The notes: generated from the sequence alone by a model not told the origin. Numbered from the stretch's first letter, positions 47,241 to 58,600 are shown. The stretch: DNA of 64,000 bases from Apodemus sylvaticus (GCF_947179515.1 NC_067485.1:3300154-3364153), one strand, 5' to 3'. A program made the numbers and translations.

Positions 47241-47665
47241 TGGATAGTTTTATGATAACTTGACATAAGTTAGTCATCAGAGAGGACGTAGCTTCAGTAG
47301 AGAAACTTTAGCTATAAGATTGGGCTGTAGGCCCTATAGGGCATTTTCTTATTTAGTTACATATTGGGGTGGGCAGTAGAGGGAATCCCATTATGGAAGA
47401 TGCCATTTCTGGTATGGCAATTCTGGGTTTTATTAGAAAATGGGCTGAGTAAGCCATGATGAGCAAGCCAATAATCAGTATTTCTTCATGGACCTTGCAT
47501 CAACTCCTGCTTCAAGGTTACTGCTCTACTTGCATTCCTGTCCTAACATCCTTTGGTGATGAACTATAAAGTGGAAGAGTAAACTGAACAAACCCTTTCC
47601 TTCTCAAGTTTCTTTTGTCATGTTGCTTGACCACAGCTATACTATAACTAAGATATTATTACACT
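47240..47665 (+). repeat. Rodent interspersed repeat, likely URR1-type
   Basis: Blocks in the usual order: ACTTGACATAAGTTAGTCATC, GAGAAACTT..CTATAAGATTGGGCTGTAGG, GGGCATTTTCTTA, GAGTAAGCCATGATGAGCAAG, TGCATCAACTCCTGCTTCAAG and GATGAACTATAAAGTGGAAG, ending ACTATAACTAAGA. It sits in the 5' flank of gene 2 and is absent from the aligned flank of gene 1, so it arrived after or independently of the duplication. The family name is from memory. Confidence 0.5.
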
Positions 47666-47937
47666 AAAATTCCATACAGCTTTACTAGGAAAACATTTTT
47701 CTTAATCCACTCAGGAGTGAAATACATTTAGTATCATGTGATACAAGAAGGAAAGGCTGATGCTCTGTTAAGATCCACAGGGTCGCCTCCAAGCCATCTA
47801 TTGAAGCTGCACACACCCAGCCCTTCAGGATAAGTGGAATCAAATCACAGTATGTGTTCCAGAGCCTGGAGGCATAGTGCAGTCACCAGTATAGCAAAAC
47901 AGAAGAAGGACAAGATTGACTTCCTGGCCTGAAACTG

Positions 47938-47970
47938 TATTTAAAGCTGAAGTGAAATACAGTAGGGTCA
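47938..47970 (+). promoter_or_regulatory. Core promoter of gene 2 (placental cathepsin)
   Basis: TATTTAAA at 47938-47945 stands about 95 bases before the first-exon donor (TCCTG/GTAAGG, exon end 48039), the same layout as in gene 1. About 200 bases around the box align with the gene 1 promoter, including the shared AGCCT.GAGGC stretch upstream. No perfect CCAAT box was seen at the position where gene 1 has one. The start site near 47970 is inferred from spacing. Confidence 0.55.
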
Positions 47971-48039
47971 TCCTGGGATCTCAGCCACATCTGAAGATCT
48001 GAGTTTGTGGACAGCATAAAGACATTAGAAGTATTCCTG
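47970..48039 (+). other. Non-coding exon 1 of gene 2 (5'UTR)
   Basis: This short untranslated exon is closed by a consensus donor at 48040 (GTAAGG). It is followed by a 1,015-base intron, close in length to the 987 bases in gene 1. The coding start lies 11 bases into exon 2 in both genes. The 5' boundary is estimated. Confidence 0.5.
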
Positions 48040-49065
48040 GTAAGGTCCTACCTATTCTAAGACAGAACAGGAAGAATCACTAGATAAGAAAACTGTTTGG
48101 GATAATCTGGGATAATCTCCAGAAATGAGACTATCTTCTTAATATCTATAATCTTATTGTTTGGAGGTAGAAGAAGGTAGAAAAACTAAGGGGAAGAACA
48201 GACCGTACATGGTAACTTGGCATTTGTTCCCATAAAGTAAAATTTGAGTCTTTTTGCAGAGAGCAATAGCTGGTCCTTTGTACCTCAGGTATCATTTCCA
48301 TCCCTTTGCACATTGCCACTGGTAAACTACAATTCTTCATTGACATGTACAAAAGTATTAGCAGATGACATAGCTCTCATCAAGTCTTATAGTGAGTGTT
48401 ATTTAAGGAAACATTAAATCAGGATTTGACTCTTATGAGTGGCTCTCTTCTGTATCCCATCTCTACTAGTAGTCAGTGGCTTTTCCTTATGACCCCTTTT
48501 ATCACTGAAGCAGTGGTTATGGTGTGTAGTCACAAATATGAAACCAAGGGAATAGTACTGGTTCTTTACATGTTTTCAAAAGAGAACAGCTTAGAAATTT
48601 TTCATTCAAGATGCGGAGTTTTCAAGACAAAATCACATATCGATTATTAGGTAGGCATATGAAATTCATTTGGCCACAACTCTTAGGGCCACCTTGTGCT
48701 TAGAATCATATGTCACATAAGTTCAAACAAATCCATATCCTATATCCCTGACTGTCTAACATTTCAACTTTGAGATTAATGGACTTCTTTCTGATAATGT
48801 AAGTTTACAATACACAGGCTGTTTCTATTCCTAGATTTGGGGATACATGCTGTGCATTGTGGTTGAGCAACTAAATATCATCCATGGAATCTTTAACCCC
48901 AAGTACATATTTATCCATTTTTTAAAAAATCTATGAATAGATATTTGAAAAAAAAACTTCAAGTAATTTAATCCAACATATTCTCTGAAAGAAGTGACAG
49001 GCATTTTGAAACAGCTGCAATTGGCCATCTTTATTTCCCTTCCTTATCATCTAGGTGCTTGAGGC

Positions 49066-52000
49066 ATGGGTCCTGCTGTATTGCTGGCCCTCCTGTGCTT
49101 GGGAGTGTCTGAAGCTACTCAATCATCTGATCCCAGTTTGGATTCTGAATGGCAGGAGTGGAAGATAAAATATGACAAAAACTACAGCCTGGTTAGTAAT
49201 ATGAACACTATTGAGCCAGATGCCATGGAGAATATTTCTTGTTGAGAGGTCAGAAAGACCACATTTTATTAAGGAATTCCCCAAAATCATACCCAACGAA
49301 TACAGGGTAGTCAGAATTTCTGTTCTTATGTATGTGAAGAATGTCTCTTTTTCAGTGTTCTGAGACCTGTCTAATGACCTCTGACAATAAGTCACATTGG
49401 TCAGCTTGTGTACAGATTTAATTATAAAGAAATGTCACACATTATATTTATTTCTAGGAGGAAGAAGGGCAGAAGAGAGCAGTATGGGAAGAAAACATGA
49501 AACTGGTCAAACAACATAATATTGAATATTATCAGGGAAAGAATAACTTCACTATGCAGGTCAACGCTTTTGGTGACATGGTGAGTTTGAGACAGAATGC
49601 ATCACATATTTTTTCATTTCTTTATGTGAAATTTTTCTGCATTTTAATGATTCATGTTCTTTTCCTTGAAGACTGATGATGAATACAGGAAAATGTTGAC
49701 TGCTATTCCAGTCCAGAATCTTAGGAAGAAGAGAAATGTCCACCAGCCTATTGTTGGTCATCTACCCAAATTTGTGGACTGGAGAAGAAGAGGCTATGTG
49801 ACTTCTGTGAAGGATCAGGTACAAAAATATCCTTTTCAGTCACAGGGGTGATAAAAAATAGCATTGCCATCTCAGCGCTCTGAGTGTAGAGTGACACAAA
49901 ATTTACCTTTTTGCAAATTTAATTATTTTTTACTTATTTAATTTGTTTTTTCAAATTAATTTTATTTACTTATTCACTTTAAATACAGTACTCTATCCAC
50001 TTTCTGGTCACCTTCTCACACAGTGCTTTTCCCATTCCTCACCCCTTCTCCTTTGAACGCTGGGCTTCTCCTACTCACCCACACATCAAGTCTCTGAGAG
50101 GCTAGGTGCTTCCTCTACCTTGAGGCCTGAGAAGGCAGCCCTGCTAGTAGAACACACCCCACATGCATGCAACAGTTTTTGAGATAGCCCCTGTTTAGTT
50201 GTTTAGGACCCACATGAAGTTAAAGCTGCACATCTGCTATATATGAGAGGGGAGAATTAGGTTCAGCCTGTGTGTTCTTTGGTTGGTGTTTCAGTCTCTG
50301 AGGGGCCTAAAGCTCCACTTTATTTGACTCAAGTTGTTCTTCCTCTGGAGTAAGGGGACCTCCTGAAACTGCAAATATTTTTTATTTTTTATTTTTTTAT
50401 CAATTGATTGATTTTTTTAGCCTCTATATTTTATCCCATCCTGTCTACCCTCCAACTATTTCACATCCCATACCTCCTCCTCCCTATCCCCTGTCTTCAT
50501 GTGGATGTCCACATCCCCCACCTCACCTGACCTTTAAATTCCCTAGAGCCTCCAGTCTCTTGAGGGTTTGGTGCATCATCTCTGAATGAACACAGACTGG
50601 GAATTCTTCTACATTGTTTGTGTTTGGTGCCTCATATCAGCTGGTGTGTGCTAGCTGCTTGGTGGTCCAGTGTTTGAGGGATCTCATAGGTCCAGATTAA
50701 TTGAGACTGCTGGTGCTTCTATATGGTCACCCTTCCCCTCAGATTCTTTCAGCCTTCCCTAGTTCAACCGCAGGGGTTAGCTATTTCTGTCCATTTGTTG
50801 GGTGCAAATATCTGTATCTGACTCTTTTAGCTGCTGGTTGGGTCTTCCGGAGTGCGATCATGCTAGGTCCCATTTTATGATTGCCCCAAAGCCTCAGTAA
50901 TAGTGTCAGGTCTTGGGACTTCCCCTTAAGCTTGATCCCACTCTGGACCTGTCACTGGGCCTTCTTTTCCTCAGGCTACTCTCCATTTCCATCCCTGTAA
51001 TACTTTCAGACAGGAACAATTATGGGTCAGAGTCAAAACTCTGCAAATCTTTCTTTTACAGTTTTTTAGAAATTTTATTTACATTTCAAATGGTATCCTC
51101 TTTCCTGGTTTCCCCTCCAAACCCTCCCTATCCTATCCCCCTCCACCTGCTCACCAAACCACCCTTCCTGCTACCCTGTCCTGGCATTCCCCTACACTGT
51201 GGCATCAAACCTTCACAGGACTAAGGGTCTCTCCTTCCACTTATGTCCAACAAGGTTATTCTCTACTACATATGCAGGTGAAGCCATGGATCCCTCCATG
51301 TGTACTCTTTGATTGGTGGTTTAGTCTCTGGGGTCTTTGGTGTGTACTGGTTGGTTCATATTGTTGTTCCTCCTATCAGGCTGCAAACTCCTTCAATTCC
51401 TTCAGTCCTTTCTCTAGCTCATCCACTGGGGATGCTGTGTTCAGTCCAATGGCCGAGATCATCTACCTCTGTATTTGTAGGCACTGGCAGAGCCTCTTGG
51501 GAGATAGCTTTATCAGGCTCCTGTCAGCAAGCACTTGTTGGAATCCTCAGTAGTATCTGGGTTTGGTAACTGTGTATGGGATAGATCCCCAGGTGGAGCA
51601 GTCTCTGGATGGGTTTTCCTTCAGTCTCTGCTCTACGTTTTGTTCTGTATCTCCTTCCATGGTTATTTTGTTCCCTTTTCTAAGAAGGACAAGAGTATCC
51701 ATACTTTGGTCATCCATCTTCTTGGGTTTTGTTTGGTCTGTGAATTGTATCTGGGGTATTCCAAGTTTCTGGACTAATATCCACTTATCAGTGTGTGCAT
51801 ACCATGTGTGTTCTTTTGTGATTAAATAACCTCACTCAGGATGATATTTTCTAGTTCCATCCATTTGCCTAAGAATTTCATGAAGTCATTGTTTTTCATA
51901 GATGAGTAGTATTCCATTGTGTAAATGTACCACATTTTCTGTAGTCATTCCTCTATTGAGGAACATGTGGGTTATTTCCAGCTTCTGGTTATTATAAATA

Positions 52001-55000
52001 AGGTTTCTGTGAACATAGTGGAGCATGTGTCCTTATTACATGTTGGAGCGTCTTCTGGGTATATGCCCAGGTGTGGTATCGATGGGTCCTCAGGTAGTAC
52101 TATGCACAATTTGCTGAGGAATTGCCAAACTGATTTCAAGAGTGGTTGTACCAGCTTGCAATCTTACCAACATTGCAGGAGTGTTTCTCTTTCTCCACAT
52201 CCTTGCCAGCATCTGAAGTCACCTAAGTTTTTGATCTTAGCCATTCTGACTGGTGTGAGGTAGAATCTCAGTGTTGTTTTGATTTGAATTTCCCTGTTGA
52301 CTAAGGATGTTGAACAATTCTTTATGTGCTTCTTAGCCATTTGGATTCCACAGTTGATAATTCTTTGTTTAGATCAGTACCCCCATTTTTTAATAGGGTT
52401 GTTTGATTCTCTGGAGTCTAACTTCTTGAGTTCTTTGTATATATTGGATATTAGTATTTTATGAGATATAGGATTGCTAAAGATCTTTTTCCAATCTATT
52501 GGTTGCCATTTTGACCTATTGACAGTGTTCTTTGCCTTACAGAAGCTTTGCAATTTTATGAGGTTCCATTTGTTAATTCTTGATCTTAGAGCCTAAGCTC
52601 GTGGTGTTCTGTTCAGGAAATTTTCCCCTGGCCCATGTGCTCAAGACTTTTCCCCCCTTTTTTTCTCTTAATTTCAGTGTACCTGGTTTTATGTGGAGGT
52701 CACTGATCCACTTGGACTTTAGCTTTGTACAAAGAGATAAGAATGGACCAATTTGCATTCTTTTACCTGCTAACCATCAGTTGAGCCAGCATCATTTATT
52801 GAAAATGCTGTCTTTTTTTTTTTTTTTACACTGGATGGTTTTAGCTCCATTTTCAAATATCAAGTGACCATAGGTGTGTGGGTCTTCAATTCTATTTTAT
52901 TGATCTACCTGCCTATCACTGTACCAATACCATGGAGTTTTTATCATGATTGTTCTGTAGTACAGCTTGAGGTTTATTGTTGAGGATAGTTTCTGGTATC
53001 CTGGTTTTTGTTTTTGTTATTCCAGATGAATTTGGAAATTGCTCTTCCTAACACTACGAAGAATTGAGCTGGAATTTTCATGGGGATTGCATGAAATCTG
53101 TATATTGCTTTTGTCACGATAGCCATTTTTACTATATTAATCCTGCCAATCCATGAGCCTGTGAGAGCTTTCCATTTTCTGAGATCTTCTTTGATTTCTT
53201 TCTTTTAGAAAAGGGGAAATCATTTGAAATGCAAATAAATTATATCAAATAAAAAAATTTAAAAAAGAAGAAACTTGAAGTTCTTGTCATACATATGTCT
53301 CAATTGCTTAGGTAGAGTCACACCAAGGTATTTTATATTATTTGTGACTATTTTGAAGTGTGTTGTTTCCATCATTTCTTTCTCAGCCTGTTTATCCTTG
53401 AGTAGAGAAAGGCTACTGATTTGTTTGAGTTAATTTTATATCCAACCACTTTGCTGAAGTTGTACATCTGGTCTCTCCCTACCTATTCAATAGGACTAGG
53501 GAATTGAAGTCCTAGTCATAGCAATTAGACAACAAAAGGAGGACAAGGGGATACAAATTGGAAAGGAAAGAGTCAAAGTATCACCATTTGTAGATGATAT
53601 GATAGTATAATTAAGTTACCACAATGTTTTTATAAGGCAAAGGAGATTGTCAATAATACAAATCAGGAAAGGATATTCACTAACCATACATCTGAAAGAA
53701 GGCTAGTTTCTAGTTTCTTAGAACTAAAGAAGTTGTAATTGGTTTATTGTGTTGAGAACTAACTTCTTTAGTTCTAAGAAACTAGAAACTAGCCTTCTTT
53801 CAGATGTATGGTAAGTGAATTACAAATTCATCTGAAATAACAAAAACAAAATGGGGCACAGCACTAATCAGAGAATTCCCAACAGAGGAATCTAGAATGC
53901 CCAAGAAACACTTAAATGTTCAAAGTCCTTAGTCATCAATAAATGCAAAGCAAAACAACTATGGCATTCCATCTTACTCCCAATGAAAATGGCTAAGATC
54001 AAAAACTTAAAGAGATCGAACATGATGGGAAGGATGTGGAGTAAGGGGAACACTTCTTCATTGCTCATGTAAGTACAAACTTGGACAACCAATTTGGAAA
54101 TTCACTTGGCATTTTCTTAGAAAAGTGGGAATATTTCTACCTCAACACCCAGCTATATTTTCTCAGGTGTATACCCAAAAGATGCTTCAACATCTCACAA
54201 AGACAATAGCTTTATTCATAATAACCACAATTCACTTTTAATTTTTTTTTTAAATTTTGAATGTTTTATATTTTGCACAAAGAGTGCAAAAGAGATATGA
54301 CCATCCACCATATCTACCTCTACGTAGTGGCCTCAATCTAATCACTCTCTAATTTCTGTGCCTTATTTATTACTGGTAATGGTTGTCAGACAACTTTATG
54401 TCCTGCCCATATTTTCATGCATATGCATGTGCATGCATATGCAGTCATTGATTCAGCTACAAGCAAGGTGGCAGCAAGAAGGTCCCCAAAAGAACGAAAC
54501 TTCCCTCTTTGGTACCAATGACCTGCAAACTGTTCATTCTTTGACACAGTGTTCAGCTGTGTGATTTGGGGTTGCTTCTTGTTTGTGTATGACTGTCTGT
54601 TTTTCCTCTATATAGGGCATATGTAATTCTTGCTGGGCTTTTTCTGTGGCTGGTGCTATTGAAGGACAAATGTTCCGGAAAACAGGAAGACTAGTATCAC
54701 TGAGTCCACAAAACTTAGTGGACTGTTCAAGACCTGAAGGGAATTATGGCTGTCGTATGGGCAGTACATTCCTTGCTTTAAAGTATGTGTGGAGAAATGG
54801 AGGTCTAGAGGCTGAGTCAACCTATCCATATGAAGGAAGGGTAAGTGGATTTTCTATGCTATTGTCATTTCAGCCATCTCAGGAAAGACAACATCGAAGG
54901 AATAATCCAGTTTTCAGAACTCACATTGGAAGGTAGAATCACTGTACAACATCAAGGTCTCATTATCAGTCTGTGCACACCTTTTTGATACAATGGATCC

Positions 55001-57459
55001 TTGTAGCTCTTCCTGATTATTTGCACACACAGAATATGGAAATTCCACATATAACAGATATTTCTTCCTGTAAAAATGTCTCATGGACAGAAAGATCCTT
55101 GAGGGGTCATTGAAGACATGAGGTCTGATATTTGTTCCATATCTTTCAGTTCATTTCACGTCCTTGGAATATTCTATAACAGCCCAGACTCAACTACAAA
55201 ATACAGTGTTGTGATTTTGACTCACACTTCACTGCAGGTGGATGGAAATAACTAATTCCCTTGCCTTTCTACCTATTAAAGGATGGACACTGCCGGTACC
55301 TGCCTGAACGTTCTGCTGCTAGAGTCACAGGTTTTTCGTTTGTCTCAAGTACTGAGGAAGCTTTAATGCATGCTGTAGCAACAATAGGGCCGATTTCTGT
55401 TGGTATTGATGCTTCACATAAATCTTTCAAGTTTTATAGGGAAGGTAAGCATGTGTTCTTCAGTGATTGCAACTCCATTGGGAGTCAAATAACACTTTCA
55501 CAGAGGTTGCATATCAGATATCCTTTATGTCATATATTTACTTTATGATTCATAACAGTAGCAAGTTTATAGTTATGAAGTAACAAAGAAAATAATTTCA
55601 TGGTTGGGGATCAGCAAAACATAAGAAACTGTATTAAAGGATCTAGTAATTGTTGTGAATCACTCTTCTAGATATAATTAAGAATGCTTGTGAGACCCCT
55701 GCTAGGTTGAGGAATCCCATTACTATGTATAACATTTTATGCAAATAACCTGTAATATTTTATGTAAATAAATAGCTAGTAATAGCATGCACAGATGCAC
55801 GTGAGAATTTTGCCACTGAACCCCCCCCAATCATCTGAGAAAGTGAAATAAATGGTGAGACATGCTATTTCCATGCTTGTGAGTACTTTATAATATACCA
55901 TTATTATTATGCTTAAATTACTCAACTTTCCTCTACTTGATGAGTCTTAAGTTATGGAAAGATTTCTTTCTAGAAGTAAATTCTAAAGAGTGCTTTGAAT
56001 TAAATTTTTATGTTCAGTTATGTTTTCTTGGAATGGGGTTTTCTTAGTAAAAGTGCAAGGAGAGAACTGTTTGTAAGTATGTAGGAAAGTGTTTATTAAC
56101 AAAGTTGTGTTTGCTGTATTTCTTCTCTTTTTGATGAAAACCTGTATCAGCATTACTAGCAACAATGAATACTATAGTGACTGGACATTTTTTTGTCCAG
56201 TTAGAAAATGTCTTTCTTATTTCTATTGACCGTCATCATTATTAGCTTCTTGGTACCCTCATACCTTTGATTTTGTTTTCTAGGTATTTATTATGAACCA
56301 AAGTGCAGCAGTAATACTATCAACCATTCTGTTCTGGTAGTTGGCTATGGCTATGAAGGAAGAGAGTCAGATGGAAGGAAATATTGGCTCATAAAGAACA
56401 GGTATGTAGTGTAAATGTTTATATTTTCATTTCTGAATGAGATTTCTACTTGGAGTCAGAACGTCCCCATAAACGTTCTCCAACATACATTAACCTTTTT
56501 ATTTGTGATCAATTGTATGTATGTAGTATGTCTATTTGTGTGTGTGTGTGTGTGTGCGTGTGTGCGTGCGTGCATGCGTGCATTGTGTGTATATGTGTAT
56601 ATCCAGTGTTAAGATCAGTTGTTTTCCTTTGCTGTCTACCAGAGAGGTAGCATATTTCACTGATCCTAGAGGTTACTCTCTTTGGTAGTTGCTTAACCAG
56701 CTTCTCAAAAGTGTGGCTTCACTTTACAAAATTTCAGGCAAGCTGCAATGATAACATCACTTTTAAAAATTATTATTTTTCACTCATGTGAGTGTGCTTG
56801 CGTAAATTTTATTCTACATGTGATCAGTTGTCCATGGAAATCTGAAGAAGATATCAGATTCTCTGAAAATATAGTTACAGGAAGCTGTGAGCTGATTGAC
56901 TTGCTGGGAAAGGAACAAGTGTTCTGTGGGAAAAGCCCTTGTTCTTATCCAACTCCAGCCCTAATTGAATCCTGGACATGAACTACAGTACTTTCTCTTT
57001 CAAAAGTTTTACCACTTGAACCTTTGAACACTATGGCTAGGTAACCAACTTATAGTATATGACTTGTTCAGATTTAGTCACTGGTTTCCTGGAGTACTAA
57101 TATGTTTGTGACATTGTTTTTATAAAAGCTGGCATATTACTGGTTCTGTGCCATACATGGGTAGAAAATTATTCTAAATTTTCCCTGCTGTGATTTTCAC
57201 AGTCCAATGTGAGATAACTTTTGTTTCTTAGAGGTTGATGTTTTGCTTTTTCAGATAATTAAGTTAAATAGTCTGGATTTGTGTTTACACATGGAGTTAT
57301 TGTAATGAATGCACTGTCCTGTGTTCTTTCTGCTAAATGGGAAACATGGTTCTTTTCAGTCATGGAAAACAATGGGGCATGAATGGCTACATGAAGCTTG
57401 CAAGAGGCTGGAACAACCACTGTGGAATTGTTAAATATGCTATTTACCCCAGAGTGTAA
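49066..57459 (+). CDS. Placental cathepsin-like cysteine protease (7 coding exons, 333 aa)
   Basis: Coding exons: 49066-49191, 49458-49580, 49672-49818, 54616-54840, 55282-55444, 56284-56401 and 57360-57459. They sum to 1,002 nt, open throughout, with GT-AG junctions and the same phases as gene 1; exon 4 is one codon longer. The product has a signal peptide of about 17 residues, an I29 propeptide with a complete ERFNIN-type helix (E45, R49, W52, N55, V59, N63) and a C1A peptidase domain. Catalytic residues are present: Gln132, Cys138 in GICNSCWAF, His276 in INHSVLVVGYG and Asn300 in LIKNSHG. Asn replaces the Gly two residues before the catalytic Cys, the usual C-x-G-G stretch reads CRMG, and His302 replaces Trp. 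It belongs to the PEC branch near cathepsins 3/6/7/8; I cannot choose among these. Intron 4 (4,797 bases) is swollen by L1 insertions. Nothing in the frame suggests a pseudogene. Confidence 0.88.
49920..53470 (-). mobile_element. Nested minus-strand LINE-1 copies in intron 4 of gene 2
   Basis: At least three older L1 3' ends are stacked: about 49970-50350 and 50380-50900 (3'UTR fragments only), then 51060-53470 (3'UTR, ORF2 C-terminus with its end near 51770-51800, and ORF2 upwards to the KDLYDK-like block). All are antisense to gene 2 and heavily mutated. A plus-oriented scrap of L1 3' end interrupts the last one at 53214-53265. This accounts for most of the 4.8-kb length of intron 4, which is 676 bases in gene 1. 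Confidence 0.75.
53214..53265 (+). mobile_element. Very short LINE-1 3' tail insertion
   Basis: About 50 bases, AAAAGGGGAAATCATTTGAA through AAATAAAAAAATTTAAAAAA, are the extreme 3' end of an L1 in plus orientation. They sit inside minus-oriented ORF2 that resumes at 53266 with GAAACTTGAAGTTCTTGTC. Confidence 0.7.
53490..54235 (+). mobile_element. Old LINE-1 ORF2 fragments, plus orientation
   Basis: Reverse transcriptase-region scrap (GIQIGKE.., FVDDMIV-like) at about 53510-53610, then a jump to the CFYKAKE / NHTSERRLVSSFLELKK-like block near 53625-53735, a foldback, and further C-terminal sequence to about 54235. It contains the long inverted repeat described separately. Confidence 0.6.
53675..53820. 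repeat. 60-bp near-perfect inverted repeat
   Basis: Left arm 53675-53734 and right arm 53761-53820 are reverse complements at 59 of 60 positions (by hand), with a 26-base spacer. Both arms are L1 ORF2 sequence. Transcribed as part of intron 4 it would form a very stable hairpin. Confidence 0.9.
56537..56590. repeat. (GT)n(GC/GT)n microsatellite in intron 7 of gene 2
   Basis: GTGTGT tract passing into GCGTGTGTGCGTGCGTGCAT. The third-gene remnant has a much shorter GTGTGTGCATGTGTGTG tract at the same aligned place (25187-25208). Confidence 0.85.
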
Positions 57460-57740
57460 GCTGTCTCATGGTAACAAGGTAGGATTGGAGTGGAGACAGC
57501 CTGTAAAGTGGAGGCATTTCCCCTTTACTATGACCAGTCACCACTATATGGATAGAATACATGAGTTACTGTAGAACGTGATGTGATATGAATTCTGTTA
57601 TGTGTTTATCCAGTAAGACAAGATGGCTTCTGTAATTTAAGCACTTCACTTATTTGTATTTGATTCATATAATAACTTGATTTTGTGTTTATTTAATGAT
57701 TATACAAAATAATATCTTTAAAAAGGTTTAAGTTCAAATG
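57460..57740 (+). other. 3'UTR region of gene 2, poly(A) signal unclear
   Basis: After TAA (57457-57459) the sequence stays alignable with the 3'UTR of gene 1, including the AATAACTTGATTTT stretch near 57670. At the place where gene 1 carries AATAAA, this copy has only an AATATC-like sequence. The next AATAAA hexamers are at 57983-57988 and 57990-57995, inside a TA-rich stretch. The transcript may be longer, or may use a variant hexamer. Confidence 0.45.
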
Positions 57741-58600
57741 AAGTGTCCTTTCTTCTTTTTGTTTTGATAGTAGTGACTTTTATATTTTATGTAGTTCATT
57801 TAATTTAATATATGTTTTAGTTAAAATATAGTTACATCATTCCAATTACTTTCTTTCCTTCAACATCTCCTCCCTCTAACTCCTCACATATTCCCCACCC
57901 TCATTACTCTCAGATTTATTGTTTATTATTTTTTGGTGATTTTCATTACATATACATATGTGTATATATGTATATATTTATAAATAAATAATAAAACCAG
58001 ATGAGTAATGAATGCATTTTGTTCTTTCTTTGGTCATGTCTTCAGGACTAATCACATTGTATTAGAGAGTTGATCAAGGGTTTGCCCCTGGGTGTGCTCA
58101 TTCTTCTTCTTTTAGTATTCATAACTCCTGCACATAAGGCTCAGGGATTATTGTAAAAGATAGGGCAGAATGATTTAGAGCTAAAGGATCATGAAATATA
58201 CAACAAGACTGTATGTCCAATAAATGGTTGCTTAAACAATATATGTACAATGACAATATCAATAACCTTATCAACTGGGAATGAGGAATATATAGAGAGT
58301 TCCCAATGTTAGGCAATCAGATACAGGACTAATTAATACAGGGACTTTTTTGTAGTCACATAAATAACTCAGTATGAAGACATGTGTTTGTGTTATGTTG
58401 GTGTTCTTAGAGAACGAGGGAGTAACTTTTTTGTTATAGTCAATTTTCCATCTTTTGTTATGTGTGTATGTTAAATGAGATTTTGTGTATCAAGTATATA
58501 TCTTAGAATGTATCCAAAGTGTACAAGGCATGATGAGCCTAGTGTTTTCTTATTTTAGCTTCCTAGTGATTTCATTTAGGAGACTAATAAGTGTTTCTAG
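57740..58600 (-). mobile_element. Possible ancient LINE-1 3'UTR
   Basis: A pyrimidine-rich stretch (CCAATTACTTTCTTTCCTTC, CATATTCCCCACCC) followed by TGTATATATG-type sequence and GGTCATGTCTTCAGGACTAAT resembles ancient rodent L1 3'UTRs in reverse orientation. Weak support. Confidence 0.3.

Noticed and set aside
50404..51829. Cluster of plus-strand open frames inside intron 4 of gene 2
   Set aside because: Antisense reading of minus-oriented L1 3'UTR and ORF2 sequence.
53675..53820. Hairpin considered as a microRNA precursor, tRNA or transcription terminator
   Set aside because: Both arms are L1 ORF2 sequence and too long and perfect for a miRNA precursor; there are no tRNA features and this is not a bacterial terminator.
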